A DNA stretch of 64,000 nucleotides from Coprinus comatus (Eukaryota; Basidiomycota; Agaricomycetes; Agaricales; Agaricaceae), in contig JAWPGT010000007.1 of assembly GCA_034638255.1 (NCBI GenBank), positions 248,001 through 312,000 on the forward strand, written 5' to 3'. The notes below the pieces were generated by a model that saw only the letters and a program-made list of their open reading frames with translations, did not search any database and was not told where the DNA came from. Both the position numbers and the translations under genes were made by a program. This document shows positions 45,031 to 56,118 of this stretch, piece after piece; within the stretch, counting starts at the first letter, position 1; every line of letters starts with the position of its first letter.

Positions 45031-46453
45031 ATGTCAACCATGCTGTTCGGTTCCCGAACAAATATTGACCATAGATCTGAACATACCTACCCATACAAAC
45101 TCAGGTCAAGCACAAGATTTCCAAAAGTCGATCATTGTCGACATAGATACAAGGTTAACCATTATCATCATTTCTCATCTGTGCATCTATTTGACAAACT
45201 AGTAGCGTTTTGCACCTTTCAATACCAATCAACATATTCGCCTTGTGCCATATTCAATTCCGCTACCCTTTTTCTTTCGGCAACCCCAACACAGCAAACG
45301 AACATCGTGTTCCAAATCCCGTTGCATTAAATATGCTACCCCTGAGGTCGCAAATAGTTTCATTCCTTACACCGAACATTCCGTCAGCAGCGACCGCTCT
45401 TCCCCGCAAACCTCTATATTTTACGGTTCTCCTCGTGGGAGTCAAAGTCCTCCCTCAAGTCAAAACTCTACATTTGACAATCCGTCTGCTCAGGCTCAAA
45501 CTCCTCGACGTCCGCCCAGAATTCAGGTTTCTTCGCTGCTTGCTGATCCACAGACGAGGTAGGTTTCTCCACGGTAAACACCCTCAACTAACATTCGGTC
45601 AAGTCATAGGACTTATCATCTTGAAGTGGTCCAACATCCGCAACTGACGGCGGAATTCGGGTACTCTAATCTTTCACGACTACCAATAACCCCGTCTATT
45701 GTTGCACAATTGACAGTGCGAGACTCGGCTGGCAGCTCCGTGGTACCGTATGTTTGTCTTATGTCCTCACTTTTCCAACTTCGCCATCTCACTTTCGTCT
45801 ATTTTTATGAGAAATGACTAACTACAACTTTATTTTTCTGTTTTCCTTCCACTTTCTGATTCATTAGTGAAACGGAGTTGCCATTTCTTATTGCCCATTT
45901 GTCACTATATTCGGATGATGGATCGACAAGGTTGGATATGGGATCATACATCGGTAATGGCAGCGGCACCGGAACGGCACCACCAATTTTGTATGGTAAC
46001 ATCGTTGCTTCAGTAGACCGGTTGGAGGATCTACAAGGAAATCTAGGATTGTTTTTCTTGTTTCCAGATGTTAGTGTTCGTTGGAGAGGTCGTTATCAAC
46101 TTGGTGTTACGTTAATTCGACTAGCAGGGTGAGTTCCGTTCCTTATTTTTCTTGACATTCAGAATTCGTCCTTTTTTGTGTTGCATAATTAACGAAAGGC
46201 AGGGCTGATTTATCGGGTTCATTTGGTTTGACGGGTCTGGGAGCGGTTTTGGCCGAAGCACGAACTTCCACATTTGAAGTTGTAGAGTTGAGTCAGTATA
46301 CGGCTGTCCGTAAGTTGTCCTATTGTCTCGGAGTATACATAAACGTGTTAGACCGACACTGAAATTTGTTACGAAGCGCCTACTCGGCTGACTCAATGCT
46401 TCGTTCGGCAAGGAGCAAGGATGTTTACATACATGCCACCATCGAGTTCTTGA
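45031..46453 (+). CDS. velvet-domain transcription factor
   Basis: Velvet family protein (VeA/VelB/VosA/VelC), a fungal regulator of development and secondary metabolism with an NF-kB-like DNA-binding fold. The N-terminus is Ser/Pro/Gln-rich (SPRGSQSPPSSQNSTF). The velvet core starts at YHLEVVQHPQLTAEFGYSNL and continues RLPITPSIVAQLTVRD, TELPFLIAHLSLYSDDGSTR, APPILYGNIVASVDRLEDLQ, FFLFPDVSVRWRGRYQLGVT and LIRLAGADLSGSFGLTGLGA, then RTSTFEVVELSQYTAV. The last exon, PPTRLTQCFVRQGARMFTYM, ends with TGA at 46451-46453. The short C-terminus fits VelC- or VosA-type members, but I cannot choose. The start is unresolved: the velvet frame is open back to 45206 without an ATG, so an upstream exon, perhaps from the ATG at 45031, must be spliced on. 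Confidence 0.85.
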
Positions 46454-46989
46454 GAAGGAATGTGGACTTATTTCGTTCTATTTTACCGTACATAGTTGTT
46501 GTGTTATTGAAAGTCATTTTGGGGATATACGCGAATCCGATTTTAAGATGCTGTGCGGTGACATCAGGCTGATTCTGGGCTGATTGCTATATATACTCTT
46601 GATGCGTGGTCACGTGCCTGCGAGCTGCGGAAGTAAAAATTCAAGCCACACATCGCCATTGTGTGGCTCTTGTCAATGAGTCAATCCTGTGTCCATGTGA
46701 ATGTGAATGTTCTCATTCCTATGAGCAACTTGGTAACGCGAAACGATGTGGTGTGCACGATGAATGCTGTAAATGAGAACCGAGGTTAAAATACATCAGC
46801 GCGTGGTAGCCTCGTTCTTGCATAGGAGGGACAAGTAGAAGATGGGGCTAAATTTGGCAAGCCGAGTACAATGCCAAGTTGGGTGTGCAGCCCCTCGCTC
46901 CAATTTAGAACCAACTCGTGTGATAATCCTTATTAACCAATTGTCAATACATTTTCCTTACCTCCTTCCACCACCACATCCACTTGGTT
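46454..46989. other. intergenic region upstream of Cys-rich-tail gene
   Basis: About 535 bases with no gene. It includes a stretch of near-repeats (gtgaatgtgaatg, 46696-46712) and a C/T-rich leader just before 46990. Probably promoter. Confidence 0.4.
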
Positions 46990-47615
46990 ATGAGCGCAAA
47001 CGACTATTACGCACAACAACCCCCACAAGCTCAAGGTGGTTACTACCCTCCTCCCCAAGGTATGCATGTATTCACCTGCAAATTCCCGGTTTTGGTCGGA
47101 AATGGCTGTGCCTATGTGGTTAAGCCGTGAATGGCCCAAAACACAAGATTATCGCCAGGCATGTAGAGGGAATCTGGACTGACGATGTGTTTGTTATTCA
47201 GGAGGTCCCCCAAACCAGGGCGGCTATTATCCTCAGGTATAATATCAATTTCTTGATAATCGAATACATTTGAAGGAAAGGGCTAATCCTCTGTTCAGCA
47301 ACCTCCTCAGTCGTACCAAGGATACCAAGGCCCACCTCCCCAGGGTTATCCTCAAGGCTATGCCCCCCAGCCTGGCCCCCAGACCGTATATGTGTACGCA
47401 TGGTCCACTTGTAGAGAGAAAGACTGATGGAGTAATATACTTGTACAGGCAACAACCCCCTCAACAAGACAAGGGAGGAGCGTCGACTGGGTGCATGGCC
47501 TGCTTAGCTGGTATTTGTCTGTGCTGCTGCGCAGAAGGTAAGCAGCGTTATTGTTGCCGAATGGGGCCAAGCTAACTGAAAGGGACACGTAGAAATTTGT
47601 GACTGCATTTTCTAG
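46990..47615 (+). CDS. Pro/Gln/Tyr-rich protein with cysteine-rich C-terminal membrane module
   Basis: Small protein in four or five short exons. The start at 46990 gives MSANDYYAQQPPQAQGGYYP; the middle is PQG/YQG repeats (GYQGPPPQGYPQGYAPQPG), then QQPPQQDKGG. The C-terminus is a short hydrophobic cysteine cluster: CMACLAGICLCCCAEEICDC, ending IF-TAG at 47613-47615. This matches the CYSTM pattern (cysteine-rich transmembrane module), tail-anchored palmitoylation-prone proteins linked to stress and metal tolerance in yeast and plants. The function here is inference. Confidence 0.75.
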
Positions 47616-47825
47616 TTAATGTATTTATCTACGTGCTTTGCTCGGGCTTTACTTGAATGATTATTTCATGACTTTTCATGTCGTTAACACTATCATCTCA
47701 CGTGAGAGAACGAATGTCACGGATGTGATTGGCTGGCAAATTCCCGATTCATCCCGCGTTATTCTGTGACTGTGTGACATATACTACCAGTTCATCCCTT
47801 TGCCTTTCCAAAAACTATATCCAAA

Positions 47826-49144
47826 ATGCTCTCGAGGCTATCCGCTGGAGCCTTAAAAAACGTCGCTTCTCGCTCCTCGACGCTGCTCTCGGCCTCCCGA
47901 ACCTCTTCGGTGCGATTTCTGGCGTTGTACTAATGTTTATGTGCTCACCTGGTATAATACTCCAGGTTCGTCATGTCTCCTCCAAGGCTTCGTCCTCCAC
48001 TTTCGAGGTGTGTAGTATAGATTATGTCCGGAATGTTCAAACTAAGACTGTTACACAGACAGTTGCAAATTCACGCGCAACACTCGCGTCCGTCTCTCTC
48101 TTCACCGCCGGCTCAATAGCCTGGTATACCCACCTCTACGGCACCTTTCCCTTCATTGGACAAGTCCACGCCGGCCATCTCAGTGACGAAGGCCTTCACG
48201 CATCCTCATATCCCTGGTCCCACAAGGGCCCCCTCGACTCATTCGACCACGCTAGGTTAGTCCGGTCTTTTCCGTCCGATTTAGTTGCTTATTACTATTT
48301 CCGAACTTAGTATCCGCCGCGGATACCAGGTTTACCGCGAGGTCTGTGCTGCTTGCCATTCTCTCGACCGTATTGCATGGCGCAACCTTGTCGGTGTTTC
48401 ACACACTGCAGATGAGGCTCGTGCTATGGCCGAGGAGGTGGAATATACGGATGGTCCTAATGCAGAGGGTGAGATGTTCCAACGTCCAGGTAAACTTGCA
48501 GACTATATGCCTGCCCCTTACCCGAATGAGGAGGCTGCTCGTGCCAGTAATGCTGGAGCTTACCCACCCGACTTGAGTTTAATGGCCAAGGCCCGTCATG
48601 CCGGTGCTGTATGTGTATTTTGCAAATTCCTGTTGGGAATGTAGTGATGCTTACTTGGAATTTCAGGATTATATCTTCTCCCTCTTGACCGGTTACATTG
48701 ATCCCCCCGCTGGAGTTGAGATTCGTGAGGGCATGAATTACAACCCCTTCTTCCCCGGTGGTGCCATCTCTATGGCCCGTGTTCTCTTTGATGGTTTGGT
48801 TGAATATGATGACGGTGCGTTAGCTTTCCAAGGCTCGGTCGTTTCTATACCCATTCTTGATTTACAGGCACCCCTGCTACCACTTCGCAAATGGCCAAGG
48901 ATGTCTCTACTTTCCTCAGCTGGGCTGCTGAACCCGAACACGATACAAGGAAACAATATGGTATCAAGGCTGTCATCATCTTCTCCGCCCTCACTGCTCT
49001 TTCACTCTGGGTCAAGCGCTTCAAGTGGGGCGCCATCAAGAACAGGAAGATTGGTGAGTGATAGTTTTATATCAATTCCTTTGAATGGTTGGTGACCTGA
49101 CTTTGTTCTCAGTTTACCACCCCCCTGCCGAGAAACGTCACTAG
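47826..49144 (+). CDS. CYT1: cytochrome c1, heme protein of respiratory complex III
   Basis: Membrane-anchored c-type cytochrome of the bc1 complex; passes electrons from the Rieske protein to cytochrome c. The start at 47826 gives [20 protein letters not shown], the basic part of a bipartite presequence; the sorting helix [14 protein letters not shown] follows after two introns. The mature part starts near [20 protein letters not shown] and reads [20 protein letters not shown] with the heme site CAACH. Next are [42 protein letters not shown] and [16 protein letters not shown], which contains the Met ligand. The C-terminal anchor is [19 protein letters not shown], and the end is PAEKRH-TAG. 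Six introns or so. Complete. Confidence 0.97.
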
Positions 49145-49386
49145 AGTCTGGGTACATACATAGAGATATTTTGGGGGGGAGATTATACACAATCTGCTAA
49201 TAGACTGCGTGAAGAAAATGAATTGATATATTTATATGATGATTGTCAATGTTTGTTTTACACGACGTTTCCCACGCCGTCACGGCCAGATCGCTCTGGT
49301 CGCCTGCCTGCTACTCCAACGCCTTGGATTCTACTCATACTCACATTTCTCCTTTCCACTCAATATACTAATTCTACCTCGCTGTT

Positions 49387-51225
49387 ATGTCTGCCGAATC
49401 GTGGCCTCCTACGCTGAAGTGAGCCCGTACTGTCCTGCGAGAGGACCAAAAATACTCATAGAATGATCAGAGAATGGGTTGCAAAATGCCTTGGACAAAT
49501 GACTGACGCCAACAGAACAGAAGCCCAGGCTGAACTCAGACAGGTAATCGCTGATGCTTACGCCGCTCATACTCTCTGGACCACCGACTGGGACAATAAA
49601 CAGCTCAAAAGGTTGGCCTTGTTACTTGTAATGGCATATGTCAATATGAACACGACACAGTCTTGCTCCGAAACCTCCACTAAATTTTAATAGTCTCAAG
49701 CGCAAAAGGTGAGTTTGCCTTACATGTAACCTCTATTCTCAAAACCAATATCTATCGTCAGTGTTCATGAAGTCCAGACTCATCCACCACTAAGCAAGAA
49801 AGCAAAAAAGGCACTGAAGCATGCTCAACAACAAGCCAGCTCACATTCTTCAATAGTTGATTACAATGACCAAGCTGCACTGAACCGGAGAGCTGAAAGA
49901 TTCCAGAGAGAACATGAATTGGAACGTATGAAGAACCTAAAAGTAGGACAAGCACCTGTCAATACACATATGCATATAGGCAGGGGCGGCTATTTGAATG
50001 GAGGTTCTTCAAAATTAAATGGAGCTGCTGATGAGCCAGAAGCTGATCCTGTGAGTCGTCACCGTTAATTGTATATGCTACGTGTAGTGGAACTCCTGGT
50101 GTGTGTGGTATGGTGGTAGAACGTCATCGATTGGGATAAACATACGATTGTCGGAACATTGCAGGAGATTTTTAAAGAGTACCTGCGATTAACCAGTGTA
50201 AGTTGTCTTATCTGGCGCTATGCCCAAGTATCAATCTGGATGTACAGGAACCCAGACCCGAAACAATTCGCCCTTATCCAGTGTTGCAACTTACCCTCGC
50301 AGAGCTGAAGAAGCGATGGAGAGAAAAGGCAGCCTATACATGGATATGTAGTCAATTCAAAAGTCTGCGGCAAGACCTCACTGTACGTCTTTTCCTGAAC
50401 TTCGCATATGCATTTTAACTTAGCCTAACTATCCTCTTAGGTCCAACGAATTAAAAACGAATTTACAGTATCGGTCTATGAAATCCATGCTCGTATGGCC
50501 CTTGAATCTGTGAGTTGTCGGTAAGTCTTCACGACCACAAGTGACTGATAACTACAGAACGACATGGTGGAGTACAACCAATGCCAAGCTACCTTGAAAT
50601 CTTTGTATGATCTTGGTCTCCCAGGAAAAGTTGAAGAATTTACGGCATATCGCATTCTTATGCTTCTTCATGGACGCAATACAAGTGGTAAGTTACACTC
50701 TTTTGTTACATTAGGATAGAGCCTTGTGACTTATGGGATCTTTTTCATAGAACTCAATTTATATGTAGGTCAACTAACACCAAAGCAGAAAGCCGATGAA
50801 GCCGTTAAGCACGCGCTGGCGGTTCAACGAGCACTTGCCTTGGGCAATTACCACTCGTTCTTTGATTTATATCTTTCAGCACCCAATATGGGTGCATATA
50901 TTATGGACCACTTCATCGACCGGGAACGGGTCCGAGCTTTGATGGTTGTCGCAAAAGCGTGAGTTCTTCACTTTATGTGTACCAGAAACCGTCTTGACTA
51001 CCTTCTAGATTTTTGACTATACCCCTCACATACATACATCAAGAACTCGCATTTGATTCGTTAGACGTAACAAAACAATTCCTGGAAGACCATAATTGCG
51101 GTTTCTACGCAGACCCAAAACTTGTTGATGCCATGAAACAGCTAGACTGCAAGCCCGTAATACCCAATCTCGCCGCAGTCTATGATCAAAAATACCGCAA
51201 GGTTGGAATCAAAGGTGCAATATGA
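49387..51225 (+). CDS. THP3: SAC3/GANP-domain protein, Thp3/LENG8 type
   Basis: Yeast Thp3 works with Csn12 in transcription elongation and mRNA maturation; LENG8 is the animal counterpart. A short first exon from the ATG at 49387 (MSAESWPPTLK) joins, over a roughly 45-base intron, to MIREWVAKCLGQMTDANRTE. Then come AQAELRQVIADAYAAHTLWT, a basic/Gln-rich stretch, WDKHTIVGTLQEIFKEYLRL, the SAC3/PCI core (RPYPVLQLTLAELKKRWREK, AAYTWICSQFKSLRQDLTVQ, RIKNEFTVSVYEIHARMALE, DMVEYNQCQATLKSLYDLGL) and FTAYRILMLLHGRNTSELN. After ALAVQRALALGNYHSFFDLY and FIDRERVRALMVVAKAF comes the winged-helix end QKYRKVGIKGAI. About nine introns. Nuclear role inferred from the family. Confidence 0.9.
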
Positions 51226-51763
51226 GTCGCTTTTTACGTTATCCATATCGTCGACGTCGTGGGTTTTATTCACTTAACCAACCTCCCGTGATCGGTTATT
51301 AGCTTGATGATACATTATATTCGGGCCCCCGGTTTGTTGTTTTTCTGTTACCATACCTTGTGTTGCATAAATATTTCACCTCATAATCTAAATTCTTTTG
51401 ATTTTCATCTGTTGTGAATTTCTGAGGCGTCGATACACTTGAGCAATCCACAGTACGTCAATTCGTTGATTCCCGATATGCTTGTTACATTGAGATATCT
51501 GTGAACCAATGTGAAGTTTTTATGTATTGGTACTTTCATCAATACTATCATAGACCCTCCCGAGTAGCATTTTGCAGCCGCGCGTAAGTTGAGAAGGCTT
51601 TAGATACGAAATCCAAGGTGATAAATGACGCCGTCCACCTTCGGGGAAAGCGACAAGAAATGGGATCAAGTATACATTTCAACCTATCATTGATGGCTTG
51701 TGATCCGAACAACTTCCGTGTGGAGTCAACGTTCTGCCCGAATTCTGCCCTTTAACCTCTCCC
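51226..51763. other. intergenic region, THP3 to Nudix gene
   Basis: About 540 bases of noncoding sequence with the THP3 3' UTR on its left. No open frame, RNA gene or repeat seen. Confidence 0.4.
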
Positions 51764-52771
51764 ATGTCGCTTCAGAGTCCGATAAACGCTCTTAGATCTA
51801 CCGCTTTCTTGAACTTGACGAAACCATTTACTCCGAATTCTCTGAAATTGCTCCGACAGGCTCTAACGAACCAGACTAATTCAGAACCTACATATCATTC
51901 TCAAGCACATTTAAACGGCAAGAACGCTGCTGTATTAATACCCTTTTGTAATGTAGAAGGTAAACCTGGGGTATTATTCCAAGTTAGAGCTACGCAACTC
52001 CGGAATCATTCCGGAGAAGTGAGGTGAGAGCTGCTTTTTGGTTTACAACCACGGAACGAACACTAATACCATTTCCAGTTTTCCGGGCGGACGAATAGAT
52101 GATGTTCGTATGACCTAATCCAGTCATCACTCCACCATAGCTGATACAATAAAAAGACTGATACATCATTCCTAAATGGCGCATTGCGAGAGACGAATGA
52201 AGAATTAGGGATAGCTTTGGAAGATGTTGATGTCCTTGGAGCAATAGGACCTCCAGAGTTTAATTTGAAAGGAGATATGTGCGTCTGGCCATTCGTTGTA
52301 AGTGTGATAAAGCAGAATATATGCGTCATCTTTCATAATGAAGAATCCTCTTTTTCTTTTTCAAACATTCTCTAGGGGTTTGTGCATGAGGAAAATTCTA
52401 AACGACCCGACTCGGATGATTCCCCCTTCCCATCCCTCGACCTAGCTCGTGTTCGAAAGCAAAAATCGATAGATGAAGTGGCTGATGTGTTTCATGTTCC
52501 TTTGATAGACCTCACCTCTCCCACAAGATTGAGATCATATTTGTTTCGAGGAGAAAGGCCGTACTGGGTAGTTGATGTCACGGATATTGTGCGATCAGCG
52601 GAAATACTCTCTGGGGCGAGTGGGTCGATCTCAGTGACAACAGAAGCAATTCATGGTGAGGAGCTACCCGATGAAGTGGGCGTCGGAAGAGAAGGGCGAG
52701 TTGAAATATGGGGATTAACAGGGTGGTATCTATCTGTATTGTTGCGCAAGCTTCAGGTATATCAGTCATAA
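51764..52771 (+). CDS. PCD1: Nudix hydrolase, coenzyme A diphosphatase type
   Basis: Hydrolyses CoA and its derivatives to 3',5'-ADP and phosphopantetheine; yeast Pcd1 and animal NUDT7/NUDT8 are relatives, often peroxisomal or mitochondrial. The start at 51764 gives MSLQSPINALRSTAFLNLTK. The CoA-family element LFQVRATQLRNHSGEVSFPG runs straight into the Nudix box, which is split by two introns: GGRIDDTD, then LRETNEELG with the metal-binding glutamates. Later: VDVLGAIGPPEFNLKGDMCV, VADVFHVPLIDLTSPTRLRS, and an Arg/Trp-rich C-terminus ending RKLQVYQS. Asp instead of Glu at the seventh box position is usual in this CoA subfamily. The N-terminal LRSTAF segment could serve as a weak mitochondrial signal; no PTS1 at the end. 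Confidence 0.9.
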
Positions 52772-52803
52772 CAAGCGATAGATCAGATGGTTGTAATATT
52801 CCA

Positions 52804-53542
52804 CTACAGTCGGCGCTGGCGTAGTTGATTTGATGCTGTTGGTCTTTGTTCAGTGACTACCTCGATTTGTGTGATTTCCTGTTTTTCAATTGGGTCTCCG
52901 TCGATCTTCTTGTGCCTTGCGGTTGTAACCTTCCGTCTGGATTTGCGCTGGGACTTGTCCGTGCTTTGATGAGATTGCCAGATGAGGAACAGTCCCCCCT
53001 CAGCAGCAGCGACGATGAATGATGCTCCAAGCGCTAAAAGAACGCGCTGCGCGTGGTGAATATAGGCCACACCGAGTGTAAGTTGGACTTACCCATTCTT
53101 CTTTCCAGTGCAATTTATCCGCGGCCCACCAAGTGGTAAAGCCAGCGCCCACAATGCTCAGCAACGCGTTCATAATAGTAGTTACTGCCCTGCGGTCACT
53201 CATTTGTTGTGATGCGAGTTCTTCAGCAGTTTTTGGAGGGGTATATGAGCCGAGGTTGCGTTCAGGCGACGTCTTGACTCCCGCAAGCAGGGAGATCATA
53301 GTAAAGGAACTAGGCTCTAGCGGGGGTACATGAGACCTAAGCTTGTCTGCACCAGCTAACGTCCTTGACCATTGTGAGATAGCTAAGAGGAGGGAGTACG
53401 GAATAAGGTCTGCATCTTTGGAAAGGTATGTTGAAAGTTCCGACGCGAGATCAGTCGGCAATAAAGGTCCCAATGGCTCCAAAGTGGCAATGAGGTGGGG
53501 TTCGAGGGAAACGTTGAGCTTGGTGGTGTCGTTGTTGTGCAT
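52804..53542 (-). CDS. VMA12: Vma12-like ER assembly factor for V-ATPase
   Basis: ER membrane protein that, with Vma21 and Vma22, assembles the V0 sector of the vacuolar ATPase (TMEM199 in animals). The start at 53542 gives MHNNDTTKLNVSLEPHLIAT. A soluble domain follows (YSLLLAISQWSRTLAGADKL, SFTMISLLAGVKTSPER, AEELASQQMSDRRAVTTIMN). Two membrane helices come next: NALLSIVGAGFTTWWAADKL and, after a short intron, VLLALGASFIVAAAEGGLFL. The tail is basic (KSQRKSRRK) and ends RQRRL-TAG. One intron only (about 53047-53090). The start is 141 bases from the divergent ataxin-10 homologue. Confidence 0.85.
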
Positions 53543-53683
53543 GGTGACGGTTAAAAGGAGTTGTGTGCGCGCCGGAGCGAATGATGGACGTCAAATCACT
53601 AATCTTATTTACTGATCGTTAATGACCATGACGCCCAACTCTGAATCCTACTTCTACCTCCTCGTATCCCTACATCTTCAACT

Positions 53684-56053
53684 ATGTCCGAACTATCTAC
53701 AATCTTCCTAACTAGTTGTGCACAGTTCGATATTAAGAAGACCGAATCATTAACCGTTCTAGCGAAAACACTGAACGGCGTATCTACACTGTTGGCAAAT
53801 AGCGAACAAGCTCGGTACCTATCACATTTAAGGCTCAACTGCGATTATTTCCCTCACAAATGTCATTCAGGATCAGCCTAGGGTCAAACAAGTCCATATG
53901 GTCGCCCTTGCGGAGGCTCTGGAGAGACCTTGAAAGAGCACACTCGACATTCTGGGATGGAGACGACTCAGATGACGATGAAAACGGAAATAGTAGTGAT
54001 TCAAAACAAACCGCTCTCGTGTCTCTCTGTATGGGCGTTGCCAAATTCACTCGAAACCTGGTCGCTGGTGTGCCTGAAAATCAATTACAAGCATTGTGAG
54101 CGCATTGGTTATCCGCCTATCATCATGAATTGCATGCTCATTTTAATTTATTGATGACAGTGCTAATGAACCAGATATTCGGCGTTTATTACATTATTAT
54201 ACCTCTTGGTCCGCCATGGAAGACGAGGATTGTGAGTTGTCAGCATAAATCCCATCAGTCGAGGTCTAACACCAACCTGAAGCCATCGCAATTGCACGGC
54301 TGTTGACTCAGGCCCTTTCAAACCTTGTCACTGGCAACGAAGAACTCTTTGATAAGCTCTGGGAAACATATCTAAATTTGCCTGAGGACCAAGTCGTCAT
54401 CATGTGTGTAATTCTCGTAATTTCTATTTTTCGGTATCAACTAACCATTGCAAACTAGCCGTTTACTTGGGTCGCGTGATGCTAAATTACTGTTAAGCAC
54501 CTTGATATTTATGTTGAATTGTTTACATGAGTCTCGGAACAGGACGTGAGTGCTTGTATCTCCGTAGCCTTTTGATAGATATGTGCTCAGACATATATAT
54601 TTAGCAAACTCCTATGTAAAACACCTGTTGGTATACGTATCTGTGTATGCTTATTGGACGATATGCTTCGACTCTATGAAGAAGAAGAAGGTACAGAAGG
54701 GGCTCAGGCATTTGATATCGGGCAAGTTTAACTTTCTAAACGTTTTGGATACATTAACCTATATCTCATTCTAGTTATAGTATCCTCTTGCGCATTATCG
54801 AGGAGGGACTTGCAGCACCACTGTATAAACAATTTATCATGTACGCTAAGAGATCTTTCTCCTTTAATGAACAGAATAATGATCGGTTCACCCAGGCCAG
54901 ACGAAATAATAACACCTCATCAAACCACACTCCTCAAAATAGTTGATTCGTACCTCCAATCCAATCAATCTATACCTCAAACACCAATCAAACTTGAAAC
55001 GCTTCAGATTCACATCACACTCACGCCAATGCTCACAAGAGCTTTCTTTTCACTATCTCGATATGCCCAATCTTCACTCAGACACTCATTAGGAACCTCC
55101 GATGATACTGCTGAGTCGGGACTATCCGAGGTTAATGACGGGGTAGACAGCTCCACGCCGTCCGCTCGGTTTTCCAACAATTCGGATTCTCAAGAGGACC
55201 AGTCCCAAAATGCTGGGTCTCTTGAAAGCCTCGATGTCATGCTGCCAAAGGTCTGCGAGGCTCTGGTACTGGTTACACAGTGCATGGTCACCATAGCTAT
55301 TGAAGCGGAAGAACATGCCTCACAACTAGGTCTCGAAGATGATACGAACCCAAAGACCAATATGAAGAACTATTTTAATGAAGCTCGTGTTTCTGGTGTT
55401 GGGGTCGTGGAGATTTTGATTGGTGAGTCGTCCCCGAAATCCCCTGTTCTTATTTTTGTCTCTACCTCCCCAAAGTTCATGCGGCGAAAAATTAGTTCTA
55501 TTGCTACTGACCTACGCTACTTGTTTCATTATAGATGTTCTTCGCTTATTGGATAAATTCTTACCCCGGATTAATTTTGGGCGACCTGTACCTCCTAGTG
55601 GCCTTTCGCCGAATCCATCCATTTCAAGTACACCTCAGGAGCAAAATCCGAACGTTGCAAGCACTGCTGATAATCATGGGTTTGCTTACCTAAAACGAGA
55701 TCTTGTAAGATTATTAGGAATCCTATGCCACGGGAAGAGGGCAGTGCAAGATCGGGTCCGAGAAGCAGGTGGAATTGAGGTGGTTATGAACTTGTGTGTT
55801 GTAGATGAGCGCAATCCTTGTAAGTTCTATTATTGTTGATTCACCAAAACGAAACCATTTCCAGTGTATTGTTTTTAACTGCATGCTAACATTCATTGTT
55901 AATATAGATTTGCGCGAGCATGCGATCTTTACCTTAAGCAACCTTCTCAAAGATAACCCGGAAAACCAGGGTTTGGTTGACTCAATTAAACCGTCTGGTG
56001 AATGGAGTAGTGAAGGTATCTTGATAGATAAACCAGGCACGACGCGAAAATAA
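53684..56053 (+). CDS. ataxin-10 homologue (Ctr86-like)
   Basis: Alpha-helical repeat protein related to human ATXN10 and yeast Ctr86. The start at 53684 gives MSELSTIFLTSCAQFDIKKT. The armadillo-like helices include SLCMGVAKFTRNLVAGVPEN, PDEIITPHQTTLLKIVDSYL and LTPMLTRAFFSLSRYA. A Ser/Asp-rich loop follows (about 55100-55230), then VVEILIDVLRLLDKFLPRIN. The diagnostic C-terminal domain reads LVRLLGILCHGKRAVQDRVR, EAGGIEVVMNLCVVDERNPY, LREHAIFTLSNLLKDNPENQ. It ends GTTRK-TAA. About ten introns; the ones near 54400-54900 are less certain. Function in fungi is poorly defined; cytoplasmic and cytokinesis roles are reported for family members. Confidence 0.85.
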
Positions 56054-56118
56054 GTATTACAATAGAAGTCGCAGGGTAACCGTAATAATCGGGTTGTACA
56101 AGAGGGGATTATCCATTA

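Noticed and set aside
52090..52110. Nudix box with Asp instead of the first Glu as a sign of inactivity
   Set aside because: The spacing and Asp at that position match the CoA-diphosphatase subfamily, and REx2EExG is intact.
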